Positions 44,500-51,723 of a stretch of 64,000 nucleotides of DNA are shown here, one piece after another. Position numbers and translations under genes: made by a program. The stretch comes from Thermohalobaculum sp039816045 (GTDB lineage Bacteria > Pseudomonadota > Alphaproteobacteria > Rhodobacterales > Rhodobacteraceae): assembly GCA_039816045.1 (NCBI GenBank), contig JBCBYB010000006.1, forward strand, positions 1-64,000. Reading direction: 5' to 3'. The notes below the pieces were generated by a model that did no database searches, was not told where the DNA came from, and worked only from the letters and a program-made list of their open reading frames with translations. Position 1 is the first letter of the stretch. The number at the start of each line of letters is the position of its first letter.

Positions 44500-46754
44500 C
44501 CGAGGACGAGCTCGACCGGATGGCCCGGGCCTTCGCGTCCGATCCACCACCAACGCCCGACGAGGGCGCGAAACGGGCGGCGATGGCAGCCGCGATGGCG
44601 GCGTTCGAAAAAAATCGCGGCGCCTCCCAAGCGGCGGCCGGCCCGCGGCGTCTCACCCAAGACCGAACAGTTGGGTTCGGGAATTGGATGAGGACCAAAG
44701 CCATGCACGTTATTGACCGACTGACCAGCCGCCCGACGCTCTTGGGCGGGACCAGCCTCGCCGTGATCGCTCTCGCGGTGGTCGCGACACAGAACCTTCC
44801 GCAAACCGGATCGGTCGATCTCAGTGATCTCGGCACCGTCGTGACGGAAACCAGCCCAGACGCTGCATCCGAAGCCGATGCGCGAACGGCCGGTCCCGCC
44901 GTCGACTACGAACGGGAAGCCGCCCCTGCGAACGCACCGCGTGCAGACCCTGCCGCTCCGGCACCGTCCCTATCGCTGGCCGAGGAGCGGGCCGTGCGAG
45001 CCGAGCCCGCCCCCAGCGCGATCCCGAACATCGATACCCGTACCCGGAGCTTGATCCGGCCTGGCGAACAGGCGCTCGAAGGGGAAGCCGCCCCCGCGGA
45101 CGCACCGCGTGCAGACCCTGCCGCTCCGGAATCGTCTCTGTCACTGGCCCAGGAGCCGGCCGTGCGAGCCGTGCCCGCCCCCGCCCCGGGCGCCATGCAG
45201 AGCGTCGACAACCGCACTCGGAGCTTCTTCAAGTCCAGCCCGCAGACGGTTGCGCCGTCGCTGGGCCAGGCCGAGGCGCACCCGGCGCGCATCATTGACA
45301 TGCCCGAACCGGGTTTTCGGGAGCAGGGGCGCGACCGGTTCGAGGCCTTCGAGGAGAACGCCGTCAAGCGGGTCGCCGAAACGCCCGTCTCGACCTTCTC
45401 GATCGATGTGGACACGGCCTCCTATGCGCTCATCCGGCGGCATCTGAACGAGGGTATCCTGCCGCCCCGCGACGCCGTGCGGGTCGAGGAGATGATCAAC
45501 TATTTCGCCTATGACTACCCGGCCCCCGACAGCCTCGAGACGCCGTTTCGCGCGGATGTGGCGATAACGCCGACGCCCTGGAACGCTGGCACCGAGCTGC
45601 TGCGCATCGGCCTGCAGGGCTATGCGCTGCCGGCGGATGAGCGTCCTCGCGCGAACCTTGTGTTCCTGATCGACAGCTCGGGCAGCATGAACAGGCCGGA
45701 CAAGCTGCCCCTCCTGATCAACGCTTTCCGCCTGCTGGTGGAGACCCTCGGCCCGGAGGACCGCGTCTCCATCGTCGCCTATGCGGGCTCGGCGGGCACG
45801 GTGCTGGAGCCGACGGAGGCCTCGGAGAAGGGCAAGATCCTGGCCGCCCTCGAGCGGCTCTCGGCGGGCGGGTCCACCGCAGGGGGCGAGGGCATCCGCC
45901 AAGCCTACGCGCTCGCAGAGGCCAATTTCGACGACGAAGGCGTGAACCGCGTGTTCCTGGCCACCGACGGCGATTTCAATGTCGGCATCCGCGACACGAA
46001 CGAGCTGGAGAGCTTTGTCGAGCGCAAGCGCGCGGGCGGCGTCCTGCTTTCTGTCCTGGGCTTTGGGCGGGGCAATCTCAATGACCAGCTCATGCAGGCG
46101 CTCGCCCAGGCGGGCAACGGCCAAGCGCTCTATATCGACACGCTGGCCGAGGCGCAGAAGGCGTTGGTCGAAGAGGCGGGCGGCAGTCTCTTCCCGATCG
46201 CCAAGGACGTAAAGATCCAGATCGAGTTTAACTCGGCCGCGGTCTCGGAGTACCGGCTGATCGGTTACGAGACCCGGGCGCTGGCGCGGGAGGACTTCAA
46301 CAACGACAAGGTGGATGCGGGTGAGATCGGCTCCGGCCACCGGGTGACGGCGCTCTATGAGATCACGCCTGCAGGGTCCGCAGCCAAACGCATCGAGCCC
46401 CTGCGCTATCAGAGCGAGCGGACGGCGGTGGCGCCGTTGCCGACGGAACCAGACGAGATCGCCTTCCTCAAGATCCGCCACAAAGCGCCGGACGGCGGGC
46501 CGTCGGAGCTTACCACCCGCCCGATCACACCGAACGATCGCCGTGCCGACCGAGAGTCCGACTGGGCCGCCGCTGTGGCCGCCTTCGGTCAGGTCCTGCG
46601 CGGCGGGACGTATATTGGCGAATACGACCTCGACGCGGTGATTGCCCTGGCCCAATCCGCCAAGGGCCAGGACCCCTACGGCCACCGCGCCGAATTCATT
46701 CGCCTGGTGCGGCTGGCGAAAAGCGCGGCCGCGCTCGACCGCCAACGCCCCTGA
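44496..46754 (+). CDS. Membrane-anchored VWA protein (YfbK-like) with anti-sigma-like N-terminus
   Basis: A 752-residue protein. The N-terminal 75 residues are short, helical and cytoplasmic in appearance, like an anti-sigma domain; a transmembrane segment (LLGGTSLAVIALAVVATQ) follows near residue 80. A Pro/Ala-rich linker contains a 56-residue duplication. Then comes a YfbK-type N-terminal domain (STFSIDVDTASYALIRRHLN), a VWA domain with MIDAS DSSGSM near residue 393, and a DUF3520-like C-terminal part. It probably senses an envelope signal and controls the overlapping sigma factor. Confidence 0.85.
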   Translation: MTEDELDRMARAFASDPPPTPDEGAKRAAMAAAMAAFEKNRGASQAAAGPRRLTQDRTVGFGNWMRTKAMHVIDRLTSRPTLLGGTSLAVIALAVVATQNLPQTGSVDLSDLGTVVTETSPDAASEADARTAGPAVDYEREAAPANAPRADPAAPAPSLSLAEERAVRAEPAPSAIPNIDTRTRSLIRPGEQALEGEAAPADAPRADPAAPESSLSLAQEPAVRAVPAPAPGAMQSVDNRTRSFFKSSPQTVAPSLGQAEAHPARIIDMPEPGFREQGRDRFEAFEENAVKRVAETPVSTFSIDVDTASYALIRRHLNEGILPPRDAVRVEEMINYFAYDYPAPDSLETPFRADVAITPTPWNAGTELLRIGLQGYALPADERPRANLVFLIDSSGSMNRPDKLPLLINAFRLLVETLGPEDRVSIVAYAGSAGTVLEPTEASEKGKILAALERLSAGGSTAGGEGIRQAYALAEANFDDEGVNRVFLATDGDFNVGIRDTNELESFVERKRAGGVLLSVLGFGRGNLNDQLMQALAQAGNGQALYIDTLAEAQKALVEEAGGSLFPIAKDVKIQIEFNSAAVSEYRLIGYETRALAREDFNNDKVDAGEIGSGHRVTALYEITPAGSAAKRIEPLRYQSERTAVAPLPTEPDEIAFLKIRHKAPDGGPSELTTRPITPNDRRADRESDWAAAVAAFGQVLRGGTYIGEYDLDAVIALAQSAKGQDPYGHRAEFIRLVRLAKSAAALDRQRP
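44916..45251 (+). repeat. 168-base in-frame duplication in the VWA gene linker
   Basis: Two copies, 44916-45083 and 45084-45251, encode 56-residue segments beginning EAAPA-APRADPAAP and containing TRTRS near the end. The first 90 bases are the most alike. The segment is in the low-complexity linker just outside the membrane. Confidence 0.8.
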
Positions 46755-46783
46755 CAGCCCCCCTGTCAGCGCCCCTGTCAGCG
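46751..46783 (+). repeat. Hairpin and 12-base direct repeat after the VWA gene
   Basis: CTGACAG (46751-46757) and CTGTCAG (46763-46769) form a 7-base hairpin over the stop codon; CCCCTGTCAGCG is repeated in tandem at 46760-46771 and 46772-46783. It may be a weak terminator. It has no T-run. Confidence 0.45.
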
Positions 46784-46801
46784 CAAGGCGCGGAGCGGGC
46801 G

Positions 46802-46882
46802 GCGCGTCCCGGGGCCTGGGGGGCAACAGACCGGGTGACGGGACCGCGACGGCGCATGGGTGGGCGGGGCCCTGGGACGCGC
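46802..46882 (-). repeat. Long stem-loop repeat, copy 3
   Basis: GCGCGTCCCGGGGCC (46802-46816) and GGCCCTGGGACGCGC (46868-46882) pair with one mismatch around a 51-base loop. Read on the minus strand the loop begins CCGCCCACCCA and ends with CCCCCCA, as in the copies at 51507 and 51628. Outer segments GCGCAAGG (46781-46788) and CCTTGCGC (46887-46894) extend the pairing. It lies between two plus-strand genes, so a simple 3'-end role is not enough to explain it. Confidence 0.7.
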
Positions 46883-46945
46883 TGCCCCTTGCGCCGCCCC
46901 TGCCAATCGCGTTAGCTCCGCCTGTCCAGCGAACGAGGCAACCCA

Positions 46946-48160
46946 GTGGCCGCCGCAAAGATCCTGTTCTGCCACACCAATTTCCCGGCGCAGTTCGGCT
47001 TTCTCGGCCATCGGCTTGCACAGGCTGGATGGGAGGTCGCCTTCGCCACCGCCCGCGAGGGCGTGTCGAGCAAGGTCTTCCGCATCCTCCCTTTCGCCGA
47101 TGGGCGCGACAACACCCGCGGCATCCACCAGTATGTCTCCAACCTCGAACGCGCGGTGATCCGAGGCCAGCAGGCGGCACGGGCCTTCTACACGGCGCGC
47201 ACCGAGGGCTACACCCCGGACATCGTGATGGCCCATTCCGGCTGGGGCGCGGGGCTGTTTGCCAAGGATGTCTGGCCCGAGACCTGCTTCATCCCCTATT
47301 TCGAGTGGTGGTACCGCTATCCCCCGGTCGACAGCAGCTTCATGCCGGACTGGAAGCCCGATGAGGACAGCCGCCTCCGGCAGCGCATCCGCAACACGCC
47401 GTTGCTGCTCGACTTCGAAGCGGCGGACCAACGGATCGCCCCCACGGAGTTCCAAGCCGATCAGTTCCCGCCCCATATGCGCACCAAGATGACCGTGATC
47501 CATGACGGAGTGGACACCGACGCGCATGCGCCTGCGCCCGAACGCCCAACACAGGTGGCCGGCCTCGATACCGGTGCGATGCCCGAAATCGTCACCTATG
47601 CGACCCGCGGCATGGAGCCCCAGCGTGGTTTCCCGGAGTTCATGCGTGCGCTCGCTCTGCTGCAAAAGCGCCGGCCCCAGCTCCATGCCATCATCGTCGG
47701 CGAGGACCGGGTCGCCTATGGCAAACCGCTGCCCGAGGGCGAGAGCTGGAAGAAGCGCATGCTGGCCGAGCTCGATCTCGATCTCTCTCGCGTGCACTTC
47801 CCCGGGCATTTGCCCCGGCCCGATTATCTCTCGGTGCTTCAGGTCTCGGACGCCCATGTCTATCTGACCGTGCCGTTCGTGCTCTCCTGGTCGATGCTGG
47901 AGGCGATGAGCGCGGGCGTGCGTTTGGTCGCCGCCGACGTGGCCCCCGTGCGCGAGTTTGTGACCGATGGGGAGACCGGGCTTTTGGTCGATTTCCACAG
48001 CCCCCAGCGGATCGCCAACGCGGTGGAGCGCCAGCTCGACGACCGCGACGCCGCAAGCCGTATGGCCGCTGCTGCCCGCGCGCACATCGTCGAGACCTAC
48101 CGTCTCGACCGGGTCTTCGAGGACAAACGCCGCTGGCTCGAGAGCGCCATCGGCCGCTGA
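46946..48160 (+). CDS. Glycosyltransferase, GT4-like
   Basis: A 404-residue GT-B-fold glycosyltransferase with an N-terminal domain (ILFCHTNFPAQFGFLG) and a C-terminal donor-binding domain (LPRPDYLSVLQVSDAHVYLT, then EAMSAGVRLVAADVAPVRE). It presumably adds a sugar in exopolysaccharide or LPS assembly; no polymer cluster is nearby. The start is GTG, with GAACGAGG upstream. Confidence 0.88.
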   Translation: MAAAKILFCHTNFPAQFGFLGHRLAQAGWEVAFATAREGVSSKVFRILPFADGRDNTRGIHQYVSNLERAVIRGQQAARAFYTARTEGYTPDIVMAHSGWGAGLFAKDVWPETCFIPYFEWWYRYPPVDSSFMPDWKPDEDSRLRQRIRNTPLLLDFEAADQRIAPTEFQADQFPPHMRTKMTVIHDGVDTDAHAPAPERPTQVAGLDTGAMPEIVTYATRGMEPQRGFPEFMRALALLQKRRPQLHAIIVGEDRVAYGKPLPEGESWKKRMLAELDLDLSRVHFPGHLPRPDYLSVLQVSDAHVYLTVPFVLSWSMLEAMSAGVRLVAADVAPVREFVTDGETGLLVDFHSPQRIANAVERQLDDRDAASRMAAAARAHIVETYRLDRVFEDKRRWLESAIGR

Positions 48161-48377
48161 TTGCCCGCGGCACGCGCCGACCGCAGCCTCCCCGCACCGC
48201 CTCTCGCTTGATCACCGCCGCAGTGTGCATTCCATCACTTACTCGACGTCGATCCGGCGGTAGAGGTGGGTCCAGTGACGCGTGCTTGTGTGCTGCGTAC
48301 CGGGCCACCCTCACAAATATTTCGCTTACACGGTACTGCTGTTTGCATTCGATAGAACATCTATAAGGAGTATAGAA

Positions 48378-48659
48378 ATGACCGACCACAAGACGGTTTC
48401 GTCAGAGTTCAAGAAGGAGCAAGCCAAAGGCGCCACCTGCGCGGTGGAAAAGGCGCTCTCTTCGGTCAAGAGTGACTTCGACAACCCACTCAAAGACTTT
48501 GAACTGCTTAAGAAGAAAGTGGACGCGGCAATCGCCGCCGAGCGCAAGAACGCCCCCGACAAGAAGCGCCTGAAGCAGCTCGACAAGCTGGCAAAGCGCC
48601 TCGAGGAGGCCCGCACAGCGCGCATCAACGTGCCACTGATCATCGACAAGCCGAACTGA
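48378..48659 (+). CDS. Lysine-rich small helical protein, unknown
   Basis: A 93-residue protein, strongly helical and Lys/Ala/Glu-rich, that ends in RINVPLIIDKPN. No domain is recognised. The ATG follows AAGGAGTATAG, and the next gene has nearly the same leader (AAGGAGTATAC), so the two form a pair. Upstream 48161-48377 holds a comparatively AT-rich leader with a TTACAC box near 48324 but no gene. Lysine is far commoner here than in the arginine-rich neighbours. Confidence 0.7.
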   Translation: MTDHKTVSSEFKKEQAKGATCAVEKALSSVKSDFDNPLKDFELLKKKVDAAIAAERKNAPDKKRLKQLDKLAKRLEEARTARINVPLIIDKPN

Positions 48660-48697
48660 TCCCGGCCCGACCAGAACATTTGCAAAGGAGTATACCA

Positions 48698-49228
48698 ATG
48701 ACGTCAGCAGCAGAAGTCCTCAAGCTTGCCGAAGCAGGCGTGAAGGCCGTGAGCAATGTCCACAAGGTGACCAAAGGCGGGATCGCCTTCGACGACGCCT
48801 TCTTCAGCCATATCGGCGAGGGCACCGACTACGGCAAGGCGCTCGAATGGACGGGCGGCACGCAGAAGGTCGGCCCCTTCACCATTCTCAGCCAACGCAT
48901 GATCGCGGGCAAGCGTCATGGGCTCTATGTCGCTTGGGACTACAGCTTCGAGTATGGTGGGCATCACCCAGTCACCCCGGACATGCGCGAGGTGCGCAAC
49001 TTCCGCATCAACCCGCACCAGTCGAGCTTCGACAGCAGCTTTCACTGGTACTGCACGGCCAAAGTGAAGAAGGTCGGCTACGACTATACCGGCAAGGGCG
49101 AGAACCGCATCGCCCGGATGCGGGTGCAGATCGACCTCGAGGCCGGCCACAAGCTTGCCCCTGGAAAAAAGCAGAAGCGCACCTGGGTCATCGAGGCGCG
49201 CGGAGACGGCAAACACTCGGTGAGCTGA
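48698..49228 (+). CDS. Protein of unknown function, partner of the 93-residue protein
   Basis: A 176-residue protein, helical at the N-terminus and then beta-rich with many aromatic residues (GLYVAWDYSFEYGGHHPV, then SSFHWYCTAKVKKVGYDY). No signal peptide and no known domain. It follows the 93-residue gene by 38 bases with a matching Shine-Dalgarno leader and is followed by a strong terminator, so the two genes are one transcription unit. Confidence 0.72.
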   Translation: MTSAAEVLKLAEAGVKAVSNVHKVTKGGIAFDDAFFSHIGEGTDYGKALEWTGGTQKVGPFTILSQRMIAGKRHGLYVAWDYSFEYGGHHPVTPDMREVRNFRINPHQSSFDSSFHWYCTAKVKKVGYDYTGKGENRIARMRVQIDLEAGHKLAPGKKQKRTWVIEARGDGKHSVS

Positions 49229-49292
49229 CGGCCGCACCGGGGCGCTCAGCCTTCGATTGACAGCTCCGTCAGCTGTCTGCATAACGCAACGG

Positions 49293-49330
49293 TCGCCCCG
49301 TGGCACGCAGCCATGGGGCGATTGTTTTTT
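49293..49330 (+). terminator. Rho-independent terminator
   Basis: An 11-base stem, TCGCCCCGTGG with CCATGGGGCGA (one G-T pair), and a 7-base loop are followed closely by six T residues (49325-49330). It ends the transcript of the two unknown genes and precedes argD. Confidence 0.9.
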
Positions 49331-49357
49331 GGACCCTAGAATGAAGGAGCCACTCCG

Positions 49358-50545
49358 GTGATCTCGCCCGTTATGCCGACTTATGTACGGGCACCGCTCG
49401 AATTCGAGCGGGGCGAGGGAAGCTGGCTCATCGCAACCGACGGCACGAAGTATCTCGACTTCGGCGCTGGCATTGCGGTGAACGCCCTCGGCCATGCCCA
49501 TCCGAAACTCGTTGCCGCGCTCGAGGCGCAGGGCCGACGGGTCTGGCATGTCTCGAACCTCTATGAGATCCCGGAGCAGCGACGACTGGCCGAGCGCCTG
49601 GTGGCCGAGACCTTCGCCGACACCTGCTTCTTCACCAATTCCGGGACCGAAGCGGGCGAGCTCGCGATCAAGATGGCGCGGAAATGGGGCCATGCGCAGG
49701 ACCCGGCGCGGACCGAGATCCTCTGCTTCGACGGCGCCTTTCATGGGCGCTCGACCGGTGCGATCGCGGCCGCCGGCGGTGAGAAGCTGACCGGCGGGTT
49801 CGGGCCGCTCATGCCGGGCTTTGTCCATCTGCCCTGGGGCGATCACGACGCGTTCCGTGCGGCCCTCGGCCCGCAGACCGCCGCCGTGATGATCGAGCCG
49901 ATCCAGGGCGAGGGCGGCATCCGCGCGATGCCCTGGGCGTGTCTGCGCGGCATCCGCGAGGCCTGCGACGCAGCGGGCGCTCTATTGGTGCTCGACGAGG
50001 TGCAGTGCGGGATGGGTCGAACGGGTGCTCTCTTCGCCCATGAGCATGCGGGCGTGATCCCGGACATCATGATGGTGGCCAAGGGGATCGGTGGCGGCTT
50101 CCCTCTCGGTGCGGTGCTCGCCACCGAGACGGCGGCAGGCCCGATGGTCGCTGGCACCCACGGCAGCACCTATGGCGGCAATCCGCTGGCCTGCGCGGTC
50201 GGTCATGCGGTGCTGGAAGAGGTCGCCCAGCCCGCCTTCCTCGAGGGCGTGCGCACCCGCGGCGGGTTCCTCCGCCAACGCCTCGCGGACCTGCAAGACT
50301 CGCATCCCGACATCATCGCCGAGGTGCGTGGCGGGGGCCTGATGATGGGCCTGCGCATCGCCGAGGGGATGAGCAACGCCGCCGTGACTGCCGCCGCCCG
50401 CGATGCGAGTCTGTTGGTCGTGCCTGCTGCGGAGAACGTGGTGCGGATCCTGCCTGCGCTCACGATCTCCGAGGAGGAGCTGGCCGAAGGTGTGGCACGC
50501 CTTGAGGCGGCCTGCGGCGCGCTGCGGCAGAAAGGGGCGGCATGA
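49358..50545 (+). CDS. argD: Acetylornithine aminotransferase
   Basis: A 395-residue class III aminotransferase: VLDEVQCGMGRTG and the PLP lysine in MMVAKGIGGGFPLGA. It converts N-acetylglutamate semialdehyde to N-acetylornithine in arginine synthesis. The GTG start follows ATGAAGGAG. It overlaps argF (ATGA), the usual order in Rhodobacteraceae. A related succinyl-diaminopimelate or ornithine activity is possible. Confidence 0.93.
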   Translation: MISPVMPTYVRAPLEFERGEGSWLIATDGTKYLDFGAGIAVNALGHAHPKLVAALEAQGRRVWHVSNLYEIPEQRRLAERLVAETFADTCFFTNSGTEAGELAIKMARKWGHAQDPARTEILCFDGAFHGRSTGAIAAAGGEKLTGGFGPLMPGFVHLPWGDHDAFRAALGPQTAAVMIEPIQGEGGIRAMPWACLRGIREACDAAGALLVLDEVQCGMGRTGALFAHEHAGVIPDIMMVAKGIGGGFPLGAVLATETAAGPMVAGTHGSTYGGNPLACAVGHAVLEEVAQPAFLEGVRTRGGFLRQRLADLQDSHPDIIAEVRGGGLMMGLRIAEGMSNAAVTAAARDASLLVVPAAENVVRILPALTISEEELAEGVARLEAACGALRQKGAA

Positions 50546-51483
50546 CTGCCCCCCAGCCGCGGCACTTCCTGGATCTCGACGAGGTGGCGCCGGAGGAGCT
50601 CCGCGCCATCCTCGACGATGCCTCGCGGGTGAAGGCGGCGCGTAATGGCCGCCCTCGCCTCGCCCCCGATGAAGAACAGCCGTTCGCCGAGCGCATCGTC
50701 GCGCTGATCTTCGAGAAACCCTCGACCCGGACCCGCATCAGCTTCGATGTGGGCATCCGGCAGATGGGCGGGCAGACCATGGTGCTCTCGGGCTCGGAGA
50801 TGCAGCTCGGGCATGGCGAGACGGTGGCGGACACCGCGGCCGTGCTCTCGCGCTATGTGGATGCGGTGATGATCCGCACCTTCCAGGATGCGACGCTTCG
50901 AGAGCTCGCGGAGAATGCGACGGTCCCGGTGGTCAACGGGCTCACCAACCGCTCGCACCCCTGCCAGATCATGGCGGATGTGATGACCTTCGAGGAGACG
51001 GTGGGCCCCATCAAGGGCGCGCGTGTGGCCTGGCTCGGCGACGGCAACAATGTGTGCCACAGCTGGATCCAAGCGGCGGCGGCCTTCGGCTTCGAGATGC
51101 GCGTGGCGGCACCCGAGACCTTGGAGCCGGACGCGGATGTCGTCCAGGCGGCGCGCGCGCGCGGTGCAACGGTGCGGGTCGAGCGGGACGCCGCTGCGGC
51201 GGTTGCTGGGGCGGATGCGGTGGTCACCGACACCTGGCTCAGCATGCATGACGACGTGACCGCGCGGGACCGACGCCACAACCAGCTCAAACCCTATCAG
51301 GTGACTGAAGCGGTCATGGAGCAGGCGGCGGACCACGCGATCTTTATGCACTGCCTGCCTGCGCATCGCGACGAAGAGGTGACGGCAGCGGTTTTCGATG
51401 GTCCGCGCTCGGTGGTGTTCGATGAGGCCGAGAACCGTCTGCATGTCCAAAAGGGCATCCTGCGCTGGTGCCTCGCCTCCTGA
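50542..51483 (+). CDS. argF: Ornithine carbamoyltransferase
   Basis: A 313-residue enzyme with the carbamoyl phosphate motif STRTR, the ornithine-loop HCLPAHRDEEV and HPCQIMAD. It makes citrulline from ornithine and carbamoyl phosphate. Co-transcribed with argD. The 3' region contains the first long stem-loop (51507). Confidence 0.96.
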   Translation: MTAPQPRHFLDLDEVAPEELRAILDDASRVKAARNGRPRLAPDEEQPFAERIVALIFEKPSTRTRISFDVGIRQMGGQTMVLSGSEMQLGHGETVADTAAVLSRYVDAVMIRTFQDATLRELAENATVPVVNGLTNRSHPCQIMADVMTFEETVGPIKGARVAWLGDGNNVCHSWIQAAAAFGFEMRVAAPETLEPDADVVQAARARGATVRVERDAAAAVAGADAVVTDTWLSMHDDVTARDRRHNQLKPYQVTEAVMEQAADHAIFMHCLPAHRDEEVTAAVFDGPRSVVFDEAENRLHVQKGILRWCLAS

Positions 51484-51506
51484 AACCAAGCTGCGCTCTT
51501 TGGGGG

Positions 51507-51603
51507 GAGCGCCGGCGCGCCCCGACGCCCCACCCACCCATTCGCGCGATCTCCCAGCTGAACCGTCCTCCTCCCCCACAGGCGTCGGGACGCGCCGGCT
51601 CTC
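51507..51603 (+). repeat. Long stem-loop repeat, copy 1
   Basis: Arms at 51507-51529 and 51581-51603 pair at 21 of 23 positions around a 51-base loop. The loop begins CCACCCACCCA and ends CTCCCCCACA. It lies 24 bases after the argF stop, in the same sense, and has no T-run. Compared with copy 2, the stem bases differ by compensatory changes while the loop motifs are kept. Confidence 0.78.
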
Positions 51604-51627
51604 ACGAACGTAGGCAAGGGCGCAATA

Positions 51628-51713
51628 GGGGGCATCCCGCCGCCATTTGGGGGAGTGCGACGGCCGAGCCTGGCGCCCGGCTGCCTGGGTGGGCGGGGCG
51701 GCGGGATGCCCCC
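51628..51713 (-). repeat. Long stem-loop repeat, copy 2
   Basis: GGGGGCATCCCGCCGCC (51628-51644) and GGCGGCGGGATGCCCCC (51697-51713) are perfect complements around a 52-base loop. On the minus strand the loop begins CCGCCCACCCA and ends CTCCCCCAAAT. It lies 11 bases after the stop of the CocE-type gene in that gene's sense, so copies 1 and 2 face each other between convergent genes. Confidence 0.78.
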
Positions 51714-51723
51714 GCCATGCCCT

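Noticed and set aside
51507..51713. Reading the two stem-loops as ordinary rho-independent terminators
   Set aside because: The loops are 51-52 bases long and no T-run follows either arm; a third copy lies between genes of the opposite strand.
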